Shown: positions 42,803-55,423, counted from the stretch's first letter. The stretch: DNA of 64,000 bases from Amphiura filiformis (GCF_039555335.1 NC_092646.1:18438029-18502028), one strand, 5' to 3'. A program made the numbers and translations. Notes: generated by a model from the sequence alone, not told the origin.

Positions 42803-45090
42803 AAAGTATCAAAAACCAAGGTGGGTTGGAGGGGAGCATGATATAAATGATATAGCATTCGTTGTTATCATGGTTATATTCGCTGGAAAAGGGTAGATGC
42901 TTATACTGCTCTGCAGTGGTCCAGTGGTTGAATTAGTAGAAACGTAGTCTTAATTGCAATTATTGTATAAGATGATCTTGAATACAGTTAATGAACTAAT
43001 CATAATTACGGCGACTTGTTTTGCCACACTGTATTCTTAATGCGCTCCTATTGTATTCATATTCTTTAACACGTCACGAGTAACCTTTACTAGTTTATGT
43101 AAAAAATAATAAGTGGCTTAAAGTACAAGTGTTTGAAAGCACTGCGTTCCCTTTCATAATGAACATCTGTCATCTCATTAAAATCATGGATACTTAAAAG
43201 GGTTAGGGACGGTTTCAAAACTCGACCACCGGTTGCCCGCCAGTTCCCGGTGCCGTCCGGTTGGAGTCGGTTTACATTGTTCTAAACAATGGAACGTGGT
43301 CAACCGCTATCAACCGCTATCAACCGGTGGTAGATGTTTGAAGCCGCCAATATTGGGTGTTTTTTTGGCATAAGCCTATGCCTACGTATGATAAGGATAA
43401 TTTAACCAATCACAGAATTTACATTCCTGTTAACAACTGGTTAATTGGTCTTGTATCACAAAGTGCAAACTATGCAAAGATCGGTATGGTCGAGACGTAG
43501 TTTTTCCTCAAAAAAAGTCAACAATTCAACGTTTTTCAAGAAAGCTAAGAACGCATTGCATAAGTTAAAAAGAAATATTCAGGATGTGCAATATGAGAGT
43601 CAAAATCGCGCTCTTTATAAACTCCATGTGATCTATTAAAACTAACAACGTAAACAATGTTGGGTGAAACCTACTAATCTCAGAGTGACTTATGTTTGCA
43701 CTGTACTGCATAACATAAACCTAAACATAAGCGGAAAAGGAGAAAACGAGTGAGCATGCATACTATATATGTATAGAGCACGGTATGGTATGCAGGGCGT
43801 TTTGTTATTCAAATCCAAGGGTTAAAATCCCTACGTTACCTATAGTAAAACCTCCCTTGGTGTAATGAAAAGTCTGACCTGTCACGAAATACCTATATTT
43901 GTACGGACCTTTGTATATTTAATGGTAAGGAAAATAGGCCAACTGTATAGAGGTCACGCAAACGGCCTTAATTTATTGCTTTAATTGATTATTAAGAGAT
44001 TGTCGTTATGTCATTTTCCCATTAAGTATATAGAAGAAAAATATTTGTGCCAGATTTGAACTTTTCATCGATTTCCAATTTTCCAGTTCTGTTTGGATTT
44101 CTATTTTGTTCAACTGTACTTCGTTTTGACCAACTACGTACTGTTGAGTTGAGATGAGAGAAAAACAAAAACGGTAAGGACCTTTTATAATTTTTATTTA
44201 AATTTATTTCATTATTCACTTTCGAGAAGGACACATTCATTGTTCAAATGTCAGAACTCAGGTTGCCAACCTGTCTGTTCCACCAATCAACAGTGTAGGA
44301 TTACAGAAGGACGATGTCGCTAAAGCTGTTGATGAGCTGAATAAGTTCTTTATTATTTAATTAATTTTTTACTGATAGTTATTTATCATGCTGACAACAT
44401 TTACTTTTTCATGCCATTGGGTCATTTCAAGTCTTTGATTTTCAAATTGTGTCACGCAGACAAAAAAAACCAGGCCTTGCCATCCGTTGTAATCTCATTC
44501 ACCATGTGACGGGTGATGTTTAGTACATTTCTCTTGTTTTAACTAAATGCTTTGTAAATCTAGTCTTACGTAAGCTGTCAAGCACGTTCAATGGAATAAC
44601 AATGGAATTGCAAATTACAATAACCAAACCAAAACTAATCCCACACTTGTATTGACCAATTGTCGCCATTTTGATTGATCGAGTCATATTTTAATACGAT
44701 ATTTTTTTATATTACTGTTGATATTGGGATGGTAAGAATGAACATGTTCATTCGGCCATTCTTAGACCCATTCCAGCCGTTGATCTCTAGTACACGTCTC
44801 CTTCATTGACCCATCAGAGGCTGCTTCAACCATTACAACATCAGTGCGCCTCTGACGATGTCTAGGTTACGACCGCAATATCAAGGTATTTATACAAATA
44901 CATGATGAGATTATTGCATTTTTTTTTCACTACAGCTCTGTTCTATGACCATTCGAATATGTAGCTCTGTTCTATGGCATTCGAGCGATATGTTATACAA
45001 GTAGGCTATTGATGATTGACCATTTACGTATCGGTAGAAATTCGCTAAACCGCTACAGTTACCCTGTATAGCAAAGATACACGGATATTT
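42803..45090. other. intergenic, minor tandem repeats only
   Basis: Contains a short triplication CCGCTATCAACCGCTATCAA (about 43303-43322) within an ACCGG-rich stretch, and a direct repeat TAGCTCTGTTCTATG (about 44933 and 44961). No gene, RNA gene or large inverted repeat is recognised. Confidence 0.4.
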
Positions 45091-45432
45091 TAGCATATAA
45101 TGTGTCTCTTGACTGCTCCTTCACCAATGACCAATTTATTTTAAGGAAGACTTGCACAGTTGCAGGGTTCTCAAACCACGCCATCATTTCATATTACTTG
45201 TCGTCGTACATAATGTTTACTATGAATAACGAGGGCTCACTATGCCATCCGCAAACGCAATAGTCGGTTCCCTTTAATTTACAGCGTTCTGGCGTAACAT
45301 TGTTTATATCAAACATGATAGGGTATAGGCTCGCTTTCAATAAATACATTTTAAGCCCACATAATTTTAGTAACATTTACAAATTTAATTTGTATAGCTT
45401 CTTATTATATTCATTCCATAAACAGTAAATTG

Positions 45433-46025
45433 CCACTTCAAGTATCTGGGCTGGGTGAAAACATCCAATTCAAATTGCACAGCAGATATCAAAGCCAGAA
45501 TGGGAACGGCCAGAGGAAGAATGATTAAACTTCAGAATCTGTGGACTAATTATCGAAACCTTGCAAAAGAACTGAAAATGAAACTGATCACGATACTGAT
45601 ATGGAGTGTACTCCTTTCTGGCTTGGAGGACTGGCCTTTGACAAAAGCAGATGAGAACCAGGTGCTTGCTGCTTAATTGTGGTTGTGGAGAAGAATGCTG
45701 TGGAGAAAAGGACAAACAAAAGCATCCTTGAGGAACTTGGTGTGAAGAGACAGCTGCTTGGAGAGTTGGTAACAAGAAAGTTAACCTTGGGCACATCCTC
45801 AGAGGAAGTGGCAGTGCACTAACACCCCACCCCAGGTAATATATAGAATATATGAATATACGACAGAAGTAACAATGGTTTGATAGCATCAAAGAATGGA
45901 CAGGAATGAACCCAGTGCAAGCCAAGCGTCTAGCTCAGAACGGAACATCTTGGAAGAAGGAGATAAGGAGATGCAGTAGATGGCAGCCAATCGTCAGCAG
46001 TGACGGCGGCCGAAGAAGAAGAAGA
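45433..46025 (+). pseudogene. LINE polymerase fragment, copy A
   Basis: The frame from about 45433 reads FKYLGWVKTSNSNCTADIKA, then LLSGLEDWPLTKADEN, with a stop at 45674. This matches the family's FKYLGS...DIKARIG...LLYGCEAWTLTKADEK after the polymerase core. Further fragments in other frames run to a GAAGAAGAAGAA tail. It is 5' truncated, has stops and frameshifts, and is not functional. The antisense open frame 45470-45925 is its shadow. Confidence 0.75.
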
Positions 46026-46046
46026 AATTGCCGGTTAAAATATATA

Positions 46047-46547
46047 CAGTAAGCCAAAAAAAAAAAAGGTACCAGTTATGTTCACCCCTGTATATCCTAC
46101 ATAAAGAAAAAGGTGTCAAAATTAAAACAAGCAGCCAATACCTGTACTCTTTAGCTCTGATTTAAGACCTCATTTGTTGGAATCGGTTGAGAATTAAAGA
46201 AACGGTGGTCTAAAACCTAATAAAGAAATGAAATTAAAAGTTACACTTTTGTTCTAATCAATTAAACTAATCAATGGAAGCACGGTGATAGTTCTCTTGT
46301 TCGCGAACGCTTTGTGTGCAAATCAATAGGGCGCGCAATGGAGCAAACTGTAACTTTTAAATTGGCATCTTCCTTGGGTTTTTGGATCGTCATATCTTTA
46401 TTTGTTGAACAATTTCAACAACTGAGGTCTTAAATTCGAGCTAAAAGATGCAGGTATTGGCGGATGGTTCCAATTATGACATAACTGTCTTTGTTTAGGA
46501 TATACAAAGGGTGAACATAACTGGTACCTTAATTTTTTGGCTTACTG
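46047..46547. mobile_element. 501 bp MITE with TA target duplication
   Basis: Inverted ends begin CAGTAAGCCAAAAAA and end TTTTTTGGCTTACTG, with GGTACCAGTTATGTTCACCC matched on the other arm by GGGTGAACATAACTGGTACC. TA dinucleotides sit directly outside both ends (46045-46046, 46548-46549). The interior is unique and without coding capacity. Its form fits a Tc1/mariner-derived non-autonomous element. It is absent from duplication copy B. Confidence 0.9.
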
Positions 46548-46675
46548 TATATTTTATAGCGTCTTTTTCTATGCACATTCTTAGTCCACGAACTGCCGAG
46601 TGATCGAAATCGTTAGTCTTGCCAAGTTACTAGAACACTACAAAATGCAGATAGGACTATATTGTAATAAACATA

Positions 46676-46780
46676 GGATCAGGGGCGTAGCAAGAGCCTC
46701 GGGGCCGATGGACAAGGAGCAGGGCTGGTCTTTTTCATTTTTGCTTTTGCTTGGGGTCCCTGAGTTCAACGGTCGGTGTT
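46676..46780 (+). repeat. short GC-rich dispersed-repeat fragment
   Basis: CAGGGGCGTAGCAAGAGCC followed by GGGGCCGATGGAC resembles the GGCGTACCGCGG start of the GC-rich repeat at 15409. It is probably a terminus of a dispersed element. Weak evidence. Confidence 0.3.
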
Positions 46781-47264
46781 AACTATATCGTTTAGTCCAT
46801 TGAGAATACGGGAGTTATACCCCACAAAATATTCCACCATCGTACTAGGAAAACGGAGATTGTGCTTTACATGTTTCATGGCAAGCCCTCATTGTTCATT
46901 TTTATAAAGCACGTCTTTAAAGATAACCGAAATAAGAACGATGGCGTAGTGTTTAATATTTGAACGCAAATATCTAATATCGTATTGCCTAATATATGTA
47001 TTTATGATCATAAATTTATCACGAGCAGGGTTTACTTTAAGTGGTCGGTTAGTTTTTTTGTGGGGCATGAGAGCACATCAGACAAATCAAATTGCATTCT
47101 GAATACGAATAATGTCCATCTGATCAAATAATAATTTTGATTTTTTTTTTAAAATTTGCGATATAAATACAAATTTTATGGCAAATAATTATTAAAAATG
47201 GATACTTTTGACAAATCCTTGGAAGTTACTTGCTATTACATAGCAAAGATACAATTATTTGGCA

Positions 47265-48930
47265 CATAGTGTGTCTCATGACTGCTCCTTCACCAATGAC
47301 CAACTTATTTTTAAGGAAGACCTGCACAGTTGCAGGGCTCTCAAACCACGCCATCATTATATATTACTTGTCATTATACATAATGTCTACTATGAACAAG
47401 GAGGGCTCACTATGTCACCTGCAAACGCAATATCGGTGTCCCTTTAATTTACAGCGTTCTGGCGTAATATTGTGTATAACATGATAGGGTATAGCCTCGC
47501 TTTCAAAAACTCAATTTTAATTTTAGTAACATTTACAAATTGAACTCTTAAAGCTTCTTATTATAGTCATTTCATAAACAACAAGGTGCAACTTCAAGGA
47601 TACGGGCTCGGTGAAAACATTCAATGCTAATTGCACAGCAGACATTAAAGCCAGGATTGGGAAGAATGATTGAACTTCAGTGCTTTCTGGCTTGGAGGGA
47701 TGGACTATGACTAAAGCAGGTGAGAACCGGGTGCTTGTTGCTGAAATGTGGTTCTGGAGAAAGTTGCGAAACACTATCAGCATGATGCAGTCATGTCTAC
47801 AGTAGAATTCACCACGACCTTTGCAGGACTTAAACCCCATTAAAAGCTATTAAACCAAGATAACACTCATTGAAAACAGCTCAACTAATTAAATCATATC
47901 TTCTCTGGTTAAATACACACAACATATGTTTCTGCTTTACACGTACAATGGAGCAATGAGCTGGTATTATAGTTTCAATTGGGTGAACGATTATAAAGCG
48001 AACGCTAGAGAACAATTCTGTGTGGGCTTTTGTTTACGAAATGAGACAATACGTGCTTATTGTTAACCAGCGTTCTTGAAAATGAGAAGCATGGTGGTTT
48101 GCAGACTTAACACGGTTTGGAAATAATTTCTTCATATTTTTGGTGTTATCTGTCGTTTACATATCCTTCCTAAAACACCAAAGTACGAATATTTCCAAAC
48201 ATCTAAATTAGCTAAACATTTAGGAAAAGAGGGCGACAGAAGAAGCAATGGTTTGATAACATCAAATAATGGGCATGAATGAACCTAGTGTAAGCCAAGC
48301 GTCTAGCTCAGAACAGAACAGCTTGGAAGAAAGAGATATTAAAAGAGATGCAGCCAGATGGCAGCCAATCATTGGCAGTGACGGCGGCTGAAGAAGAAGA
48401 AATTGAGTACAACGATCCGTGTTTACTACATGTATATCGTTTATTCCATTGAGAATACGGGAGTTATATACCCCACAAAATATTGCACCATTGTACTAGG
48501 AAAATAAATCTTGTACTGTACATAATAATAATAATATTGTGCTCAAGGAGCTAAAACAAAAACCTGAACAAAAGACAAAGAAAACTAGAAGCAAAATCAA
48601 GGAAAATAACTTACATGTTTCATTGTTAAGCATATTTAATGATAACCGAAATAAGAACGATGGCGTAGTGTTTACAGTGTTTGAATACAGATATCTAATA
48701 TCATATCATAAATTAACTGAACATAAAAAAACTGAACAAAAGACAAAAACACTAGAAGCAAAATCAAGGAAAATAACTTAAGAATTACATGTTTCATTGT
48801 TAAGCATATATTTAATGATAACCGAAATAAGAACGACGGCGTAGTGTTTGAATACAGATATCTAATATCATATCATAAATTACCTGATACATGTACATAT
48901 GATCATCATTTATCACGAGTCTAAAAGGGT
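47265..48930 (+). repeat. tandem segmental duplication, copy B
   Basis: Partner of 45095-47050. It contains a shortened LINE fragment (47590-47765), an unrelated insertion of about 470 bp (47766-48235), the LINE tail (48236-48405), and then the downstream block GAGAATACGGGAGTTATATA. The subsegment with GATAACCGAAATAAGAACGA occurs twice here (about 48641 and 48818), a further local duplication. Confidence 0.85.
47590..48405 (+). pseudogene. LINE polymerase fragment, copy B, interrupted
   Basis: Reads CTCGGTGAAAACATTCAATG, AATTGCACAGCAGACATTAAA and CTGGCTTGGAGGGATGG as in copy A, but is internally deleted and split by about 470 bp of unrelated DNA. Homology resumes at AGAAGCAATGGTTTGATAAC and ends at GAAGAAGAAATTG. 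No frame survives. Confidence 0.7.
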
Positions 48931-48934
48931 TTTG

Positions 48935-49950
48935 AATGCTATTATAATTGCATAAAGTAATGTAGGGAGTACTGAAAGCGATATGACATATATATATGTT
49001 TGACATTAATCTTACAAGTTAAAGAGGCAAAGTCAAGTGGAATTTTGCTTTTAATAAACATTCTCACGAAATTACATTGCGGCTCGGACTAAGATTGCAC
49101 TTATTAAAAATTTCAGTCTAGCGTCTCATCCAAACACGTCATGTGACACAATGAATTCATAGGTTTGTTTGGCGTAACTGGACAGGAAAAACATTTTGTT
49201 AATAGTGTCGACTTTTATTTACCAAATAGTTGAAAACATCATGAGGTCTTTTCTTTTTTCCCCCACTTTTTGTATGCAGAATCACACCTTGAAATTTTTT
49301 TTTTTCAATGGTTGGACCCTTGTATTTGTCTTTATGCTAAATTTTCCAAAAAACATAACCCGTCAAGCTCTTACATACATAATTTTGGCCTAGGAATCTA
49401 ACGTACATCCTTCATATGCAGTGGTCGAGCAAATTAATGTGCATCTAACGCTAACATCTGTACATAGAGAGTTCCACTAAATGTAATATTGAAGTAGTTA
49501 AACATCTGTTAATGTTTTTAACATAATCTATGCTATCATTTAATGTAGCTACATGTCATACTCATATTAGGTGTAGATGTCCGACACATGTGCATTCCAT
49601 TATAAGCTTGAACACGAGAATATACTGAAACGTACTTTTTATTCAAATATTCAGGTTTATTAGTATAATAATATTATAGGTGTATGTATAAAAGATGTCT
49701 TTTATAATATCTGTAAAGTTATGTGTTAAGCTCAGGCAACGTAACTTTTTTTCCAAGCATATGACGTGGAGTTGCTTATAAATTGGTGAGTCAAGATATT
49801 AAAACTTTCATGGCTTCATGGTCGGAGTAAATGTGATATTATTTAATGCTGTTGCTGCAAACTCGTTATCGGAAATGATTACACACCAACTATAGGTAAG
49901 TTTTAACATAAGACCTAAATATAAGTTTGTGTCAGACGAGAATGGAGGGT
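48935..49950. other. intergenic, nothing recognised
   Basis: AT-rich with no supported gene or repeat. The open frame 49196-49393 is hydrophobic and AT-driven. Confidence 0.45.
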
Positions 49951-49955
49951 AAGCA

Positions 49956-50109
49956 ATATCGTCACTGGGCGGGAAAAACCTCATATGTACTTTTGGCCCT
50001 GGAACATGGATAAACCCTTGTAGGTGCAGGCTTTATATTGAAGAGGTTGCTTCATCCATGTTCAAGGGCCAAAAGTACATATAAGGTGTGTTCTGCCCAG
50101 TGACGATAT
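49956..50109. mobile_element. 154 bp hairpin MITE
   Basis: The ends are ATATCGTCACTGGGC and GCCCAGTGACGATAT. Inner matches are TGTACTTTTGGCCCT / GGGCCAAAAGTACAT and AACATGGATAAACC / CATCCATGTT. The arms are about 65 bp with a 25 bp loop. Small and well preserved. Confidence 0.85.
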
Positions 50110-50114
50110 GCACG

Positions 50115-51436
50115 ACTTAATTTTTTGGTTGGAGGTTTTTTAATGGCGGATTGTCCAGATTTTGTCCTTGATAACTGAACATGCAAAGAGGGTGAATAAA
50201 AGAGGTTATGTTAAAGACTTATGTTGATACGTTTTAGGAAGACGTCAGTTAAAGTCATTTTATAACATTTGCTGAGGAGGACGCCCTCAATATTTTTTCA
50301 AAAATATTTTTTACACGATTATATTGTACTTTATTAAACCAACATACCCTGCAAAAATCAAGACTCTAGGTGCTGTAGTTTTGTCAAAATCCGAGATTTT
50401 GAATAAAACGCAGGAACCATCGTTTTATTATTACGATGGAATTATTAGTCGAACGCATACACGATGTTCATAGCACAGTACCTACATGGCATGTGGGACG
50501 GTGATCTACACAACAAAGGATGGTACCATAACACAACCGAGGGAGTGACACGTATTGGCGACATCGGCGCTGGTAGTAAATTCCAATTTTCTTTGCCTTG
50601 CATTAGTTTTCCGGCTCAAAAATAAAAGGGGACATATCTGACAGTAAAAGCTAACATTTTATGGCAAAGAAATGCTAATCCATTTTTATGAAAATGTTAT
50701 ATTAATGGCTTTTCGTGACCCACAGTCACATCCCCTTACGTTTATCAAAAAGAGTTGAGATTTTTAAACCTCTGGATACACAATGTTTATGTTCCAAAAC
50801 TTTCTTGCAGATTAATTCGCTTAACAAAACTATCGTCAAATTTGACAACAGTGGAGCAGTGTAATACACAAAATCATGCATAACTGCAAAAGCAAAATCG
50901 GAATCAACTCAAGCTTTCGTGGATATCTACTAAAAAATGTCATAAAAAGAGGATACTAGGATCACTTTACTCATGCGTGACTTCCAACAAAAGGCGCTGG
51001 TTCCCGTAGTATTCCTCGTTCAAACCAATTCAAAACCTGACTTTGGCGGGCTATTTTGAAACAGTGATGGTTGCATATGCAGGTACTTCTTTTGAAAGTC
51101 CTAAACAAGGTATAGCAGTATAGAACACGGATAACCTCTATTAGTTGTCAAAATGCGCAGAAATAAATTCTGCTTCCAACGCATTTTACAGAGTTGTAAA
51201 ACAATAGCCCCTTTTTGAATAATGGTCATTATTTTAGAGGGGTTAGTTACTTTATTTGAGATGTTTATAACCGAAGCACACTGTTAATCATATAGCTGGT
51301 TCATCATAAACACACTCATATTCTATTGTTAATATGACTACTGCAGGAAATTGATCATAAAGCTATACACATATTTTTTGTCTCATATTTGTCTATTTTG
51401 TTATCATATTATGAATTATAGCAAAGCAAAACAAAG
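50115..51436. other. intergenic, 5' of the F-box gene
   Basis: No gene or clear repeat. The proximal 150 bp before the F-box start codon is AT-rich with no recognisable TATA or initiator; the start context is CAAAGATGG. Confidence 0.45.
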
Positions 51437-51522
51437 ATGGCGGGAATTGATATCCTTGGCATCGAAGTTTTGTTGATAATATTCAACATGTTGACTCTTC
51501 ACGACAAACTAATGGCAATGAG
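51437..51522 (+). CDS. F-box/LRR gene exon 1
   Basis: 86 bases encoding the first 28 residues plus two bases of codon 29 (AG). It starts at ATG in the favourable context CAAAGATGG and ends at the donor ATGAG|GTAAAT. Too short for an open-frame list, but it supplies the first half of the F-box. Confidence 0.85.
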
Positions 51523-53796
51523 GTAAATATGCACTTTTTATGTTTTTTTTGTTGTTTATGGGTATCCAATGAGGGAAGTGGTAAACCGATCTCTGATGGT
51601 GACTTGAAATAATATTTGATTAACTTGGTACATAGATTGATTTTTTTTGACTGGTCAGTGTACTTCAGTTATATTTATAAATGCGCTTTTATGGGCACGA
51701 CAGACCAAGACCAGCAAACTTGACCAAATCCTTATGCATTGACCACTATACAGAAAGGGATAGGAACTCTGTAGATAAATTATATATTAATTGAATTGCA
51801 AAATTATTACACATTTTGCAATTCTGAATTTGTAATACGTTATCAAAAACCACATTTTGAAAGTATTCAACGACGGAAACGTTTACAATATAATCATAAA
51901 GTTGAACAAAATGGACAATTTTGCTATACAGCAGTCTCATTTTGTTCCGCCTTTGCATTCATGTGTATAGGAAGACCACTCGCTATGCAGAAGGTCACAT
52001 ACTGTCTTTAAGCTGTTATGGCAGCGCGGAGGTGGTCACGTGCGTATTTATAAAAGCGCATTTATAAATATAACCGAAGTACACTAATGGTCAGTGAACA
52101 AGCTTAAGCTGCTTTGATCCGGCTTAGCTAGGTCAGACCTAAACGGGCTTATGCTGCACAGACAATGTGAGAGGAAGAACAAATAATGTTAACTTACTGA
52201 CGCTGTTCCTTCATAATTCACTAGATTTGCAGCTAATGTATCTGAGAGAATAAGCACAGCATTGAGCTTTGAGATACTAATGTCTACTACTTTCGTGTAT
52301 AAAAAATAAGAAGAAAATTATATAATCATAAATAAATTATATTACTAATTCCTGATGGTAAATGTTAAGATAATCTGGTTGTTACAATTAGGTATGTGAC
52401 TACTAACCAATGCTTTTTTCTTCATATTCTGTCTAGGGTCGAAAGAAGATGGTACAACATAATAAAAACAAGTCATGCGTGGAAAGTCATCAACTTTTGC
52501 ACAATATATACCCCACAAAATAGTCTTATTTTATCTGGACAAAGCAACCACTTTAGGAAGAACAACAAAGTATGGCAACTTTCTAAAAATGAACACGATG
52601 TCTTTACATTTATCACTTTATATGCTGGTGTAGCGTTGCGAGAAATCCGACTTTTTGCTGTAAGTTTCGATATTTTGGAGTTTTTACGGACGAATTGCCT
52701 TAATCTGCAGGTTCTGGACTTTTCCCGCGCTGATAGCCATTGTCTTTTTACGGCTGACGAGGTAATGAAAATTGATTTCCCACCAAATGTTAAAGCCATT
52801 GGTGTGTGTCTTCCTGGAGGGTTTTGGTGGCAAGGAGTCAACAAACAAACCGAGTGGAAATCAATGAATAATGAAACTCGTTATGCTGCTTGTAGACAAA
52901 AATTACATCAAGCCGAAAGACTCTTATCGCGTCTTGCTAAATGTTCAAACCTACAAAAGGTTAGGCTGAGAAGTGTTGTCTTGAGTGTCAGAACAATGCA
53001 ACATATTGTGCAAAATACAAAACTACGAGAAATCGATCTATTGACATGTATACCATATGAAGGGAACGATTCGGAATCGACAATAGAAAATGTGTTATTT
53101 TATGGTGACATGAAAGTGTATGACGTTGTCTTGACCAAATCTATCGGTACCATGACATCTATAACATCCTTTACACTTGTCTTAAAAGCTAACATCACTC
53201 CAGCCGTATTACATAATTTCTTACATTGCATCAGCCAATGGAAGAATCTTAAAAAATTGGTTTTAAAGTGGGTAATATTTTCAGAAGCAGCGTTTGAAAT
53301 TATGATATTAGGATTGTTGAATCTAAACACACTTGAACTTGAAGGGAGATCTATCACCTCAAATGTGGTCGCTCTTATCGGAAAACACCTGACGAAAATC
53401 AAAGTTTTACATTTGAAACACGGGAAGTATTCAACAGAAAGCGTACGTACATTACTTAATCATTCCTGCTTGGAATCGCTTGTTCTTATGGAGCCAAAAC
53501 CTTACAGAGGTATTATAGGTATACTTAAGAAAAGGGCATGGCTTCTGGAAATATATAATACATTGGTGTCTCTTCTAAAGCTGAGATCTGTTAAGCTCAT
53601 TGGGCTACATTTACCAACCATGCATAAGCAGGAATTGTTACAGTTACCGGTTCTTGAATCGGTTGACATTGAAGTCAGTGAATCTATTAGAGAGTTAATT
53701 AAAGATAATATCGTGGATTCAGAGGAAGAATTCAACCGTGTCAACTGCAACTTCTTTTGTCACGGCTACTACTATGGTGACACATTCTTCAATTAA
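51437..53796 (+). CDS. F-box/leucine-rich-repeat protein, two exons, 481 aa
   Basis: Joining 51437-51522 to 52437-53796 gives 1446 bases and 481 residues. Residues 5-45 form an F-box: ILGIEVLLIIFNMLTLHDKL, then AMRVERRWYNIIK and HAWKVINF, matching the family's LPxEVLxxIFxxLxxxDLLxxxxVCRRW...LW. F-boxes bind SKP1, so the protein is probably a substrate adaptor of an SCF ubiquitin ligase in cytosol or nucleus. Leucine-rich repeats follow, e.g. NLQVLDFSRAD, NLQKVRLRSVVL, KLREIDLL, NLKKLVLKWVIF, NLNTLELEGRSI, KIKVLHLKHG, CLESLVLMEP and KLRSVKLIGLHL; these normally recognise the substrate. The F-box codons are split by the intron, and only the join restores it. The gene looks intact. The target is unknown. 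Confidence 0.88.
51523..52436 (+). other. intron of the F-box/LRR gene
   Basis: 914 bp, GT..AG. It has a textbook branch-point heptamer TACTAAC at 52401-52407 and a pyrimidine-rich run TGCTTTTTTCTTCATATTCT before GTCTAG. It hosts the MITE at 51661-52087, which makes up about half of the intron. Confidence 0.85.
51661..52087. mobile_element. about 427 bp MITE inside the F-box gene intron
   Basis: Inverted ends: AGTGTACTTCAGTTATATTT and ATAAATGCGCTTTTAT at the left, against ATAAAAGCGCATTTAT and AAATATAACCGAAGTACACT at the right, arms about 38 bp with one mismatch. The 9-mer TGGTCAGTG occurs directly at both borders (51652-51660, 52088-52096) and probably is the target duplication, though it overlaps the left terminus. 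Open frames within it (51746-52011) are not supported as genes. Confidence 0.85.
52437..53796 (+). CDS. F-box/LRR gene exon 2
   Basis: 1360 bases beginning after GTCTAG with G-GTC-GAA-AGA, which completes Arg29 and continues V-E-R-R-W. It encodes the second half of the F-box and all leucine-rich repeats and ends with TAA at 53794. The open frame extends 41 bases further upstream to 52396, but that part is intronic. A serine/aspartate-rich acidic tail (DSEEEFN) precedes the C-terminal YYYGDTFFN. Confidence 0.88.
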
Positions 53797-54920
53797 AAGC
53801 ATCTTTGGGGTGAAAGTGCGTATTGTGGCTGGCGAAACAATAGGTCACAGCAGACGTGGACTAATTCTGCATAAATCCGGGCCACGTTATTTCTATGAGA
53901 TCTGCTGCGCATTCAAATTGCATTGTATTGCATCGTAATTTCATTTTATGTCCATGCTAATTATGTTTACACAACATGAACTCACGTGTTTTCAAGCAAA
54001 TTCGCCGATAAAAGGTGATCAAAAGCGATCGGAATGTTACAAAAGTACAGATCGCATTCAGCTTACTTCATATCGATGATCTTTGGAAAAATACGGCATA
54101 ATTTGCCATGGTGCTTGCGGAATGCCATGCAGTAAAATACTAAAACGTTGCGGCAATTCATGATTGACAACTAAAAATCGGCTTGTCGTTCGTATCCTCC
54201 GCTATCAATTTCTTATCCACTCACTAGTCCTCACAAAGCTTTGCGTTCATTACATAATGTGTGGAGGCAAATTGCAATAAGTACAATGAAATAATGAGTA
54301 GGGCGGGCTCCGGTGCGGGTTTATATTGTTCTCCAAAAAACAAACCCGGAAGCGCTACATATGGCGCTCTAGCTGAAATACAGCAAGATAATGTAAGATA
54401 GTAAATGTAAATCTGTATTTTAGCTAGCGTATCTTGAGGTAGGTCACAGGTCATAAATTTCAATGTAATGTCATCTATTGGTCTAGTGTACAGTGCGTGT
54501 CAAAATAAAGTAAACAGTTTGAAAAATGCCAGAAGATTAAAAAGTATGAAGTATATAGTCAAAATGCTCTTCATAGCTGAATCAACATCTAGTCCTCCCT
54601 CAACTGTAAAATCAATACCGTGTGACCATTAATAAGGTAGCGGTTCTTTTAAAACTTTAATTTTAATTTAAATTTTAATGTATACCTATAGACGAATCCA
54701 ACGAGCCATGTGATGGTCAGAAATCAGTCGGCCATTACTGGGTCCCGTCTGCACAAATCTGGTGTTGTTACTGCCCAATTGGGTGGATTAAATCCGCTTA
54801 AAAATCGATGTTGAATTGTATTGTGTTGTAAACTTTCACCATTCTTTTGTCTACGTGTAACACCGGTGATAGACTGCAGTTTAATATCCCCGCCAAGGCT
54901 ACTTCATTTCACATTTTTAG
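53797..54920 (+). other. 3' side of the F-box gene and intergenic
   Basis: The first AATAAA after the stop is at 54504-54509, about 700 bp downstream; it may be the polyadenylation signal, but chance occurrence in AT-rich DNA is likely. No other gene is seen. Confidence 0.35.
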
Positions 54921-54922
54921 GT

Positions 54923-55215
54923 GGAATACGCCGTAGAAGTGACGTCATAATCGGATTAACTACCATAGCAATAGATGAATACAATTGTTGAATAGACCGC
55001 CCTGCACTACAAGCAGATTGCACTAACCACCTGTGTATGTCAGCAAACATAGATTGAATACAATACCGCTCTTTTCAAAGATATTCGTCTTACAGGTGTG
55101 AGTGATCAGTCTTTCTTTGACATCTATGGTTCAATGCATCGGTAACGCGTGAACGTTGTAATGCAGGGCGGCATAGTCAAAATTGTATCCATCTATTGCT
55201 ATTGCTATCAAAACG
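54923..55215. mobile_element. TIR element, diverged relative of 55424-55732
   Basis: Left terminus AATACGCCGTAGAAGTGACG, then ATCGGATTAACTACCATAGC. The right side has GCAGGGCGGCATAGTCAAAA and ATCTATTGCTATTGC. It is related to the neighbouring element but with an eroded right end and the interior in opposite orientation. A TGACGTCA core lies at about 54940. Confidence 0.65.
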
Positions 55216-55423
55216 CTCAAAACGCTAATTCCAGATCCCTTAATCACCTCAATTTACCACGATGCAACCAAGCGCAACGTTTCATTGTAATGGGACCAGG
55301 AATAATAGACAAAGGGATAGGCATCCTAGTCTGCTGCCCTCATTCGAAATATGTATCCTAGGTCTAGACAATTGGCGGATTAGCGGCCATTTTGTCTTCG
55401 ACATGATTTTATTCACGTGTCCT

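Larger units (their letters stand above)
45095..47050 (+). repeat. tandem segmental duplication, copy A
   Basis: Paired with 47265-48930. Shared ordered words are TTGCACAGTTGCAGGG-type, TCTCAAACCACGCCATCAT, TTACAGCGTTCTGGCGTAA, the LINE fragment, GAGAATACGGGAGTTATA and ACCGAAATAAGAACGATGGC. Copy A alone contains the MITE at 46047-46547 and its flanking spacer. Confidence 0.85.

Noticed and set aside
45470..45925. 151-residue antisense frame
   Set aside because: Antisense shadow of the LINE polymerase fragment on the plus strand.
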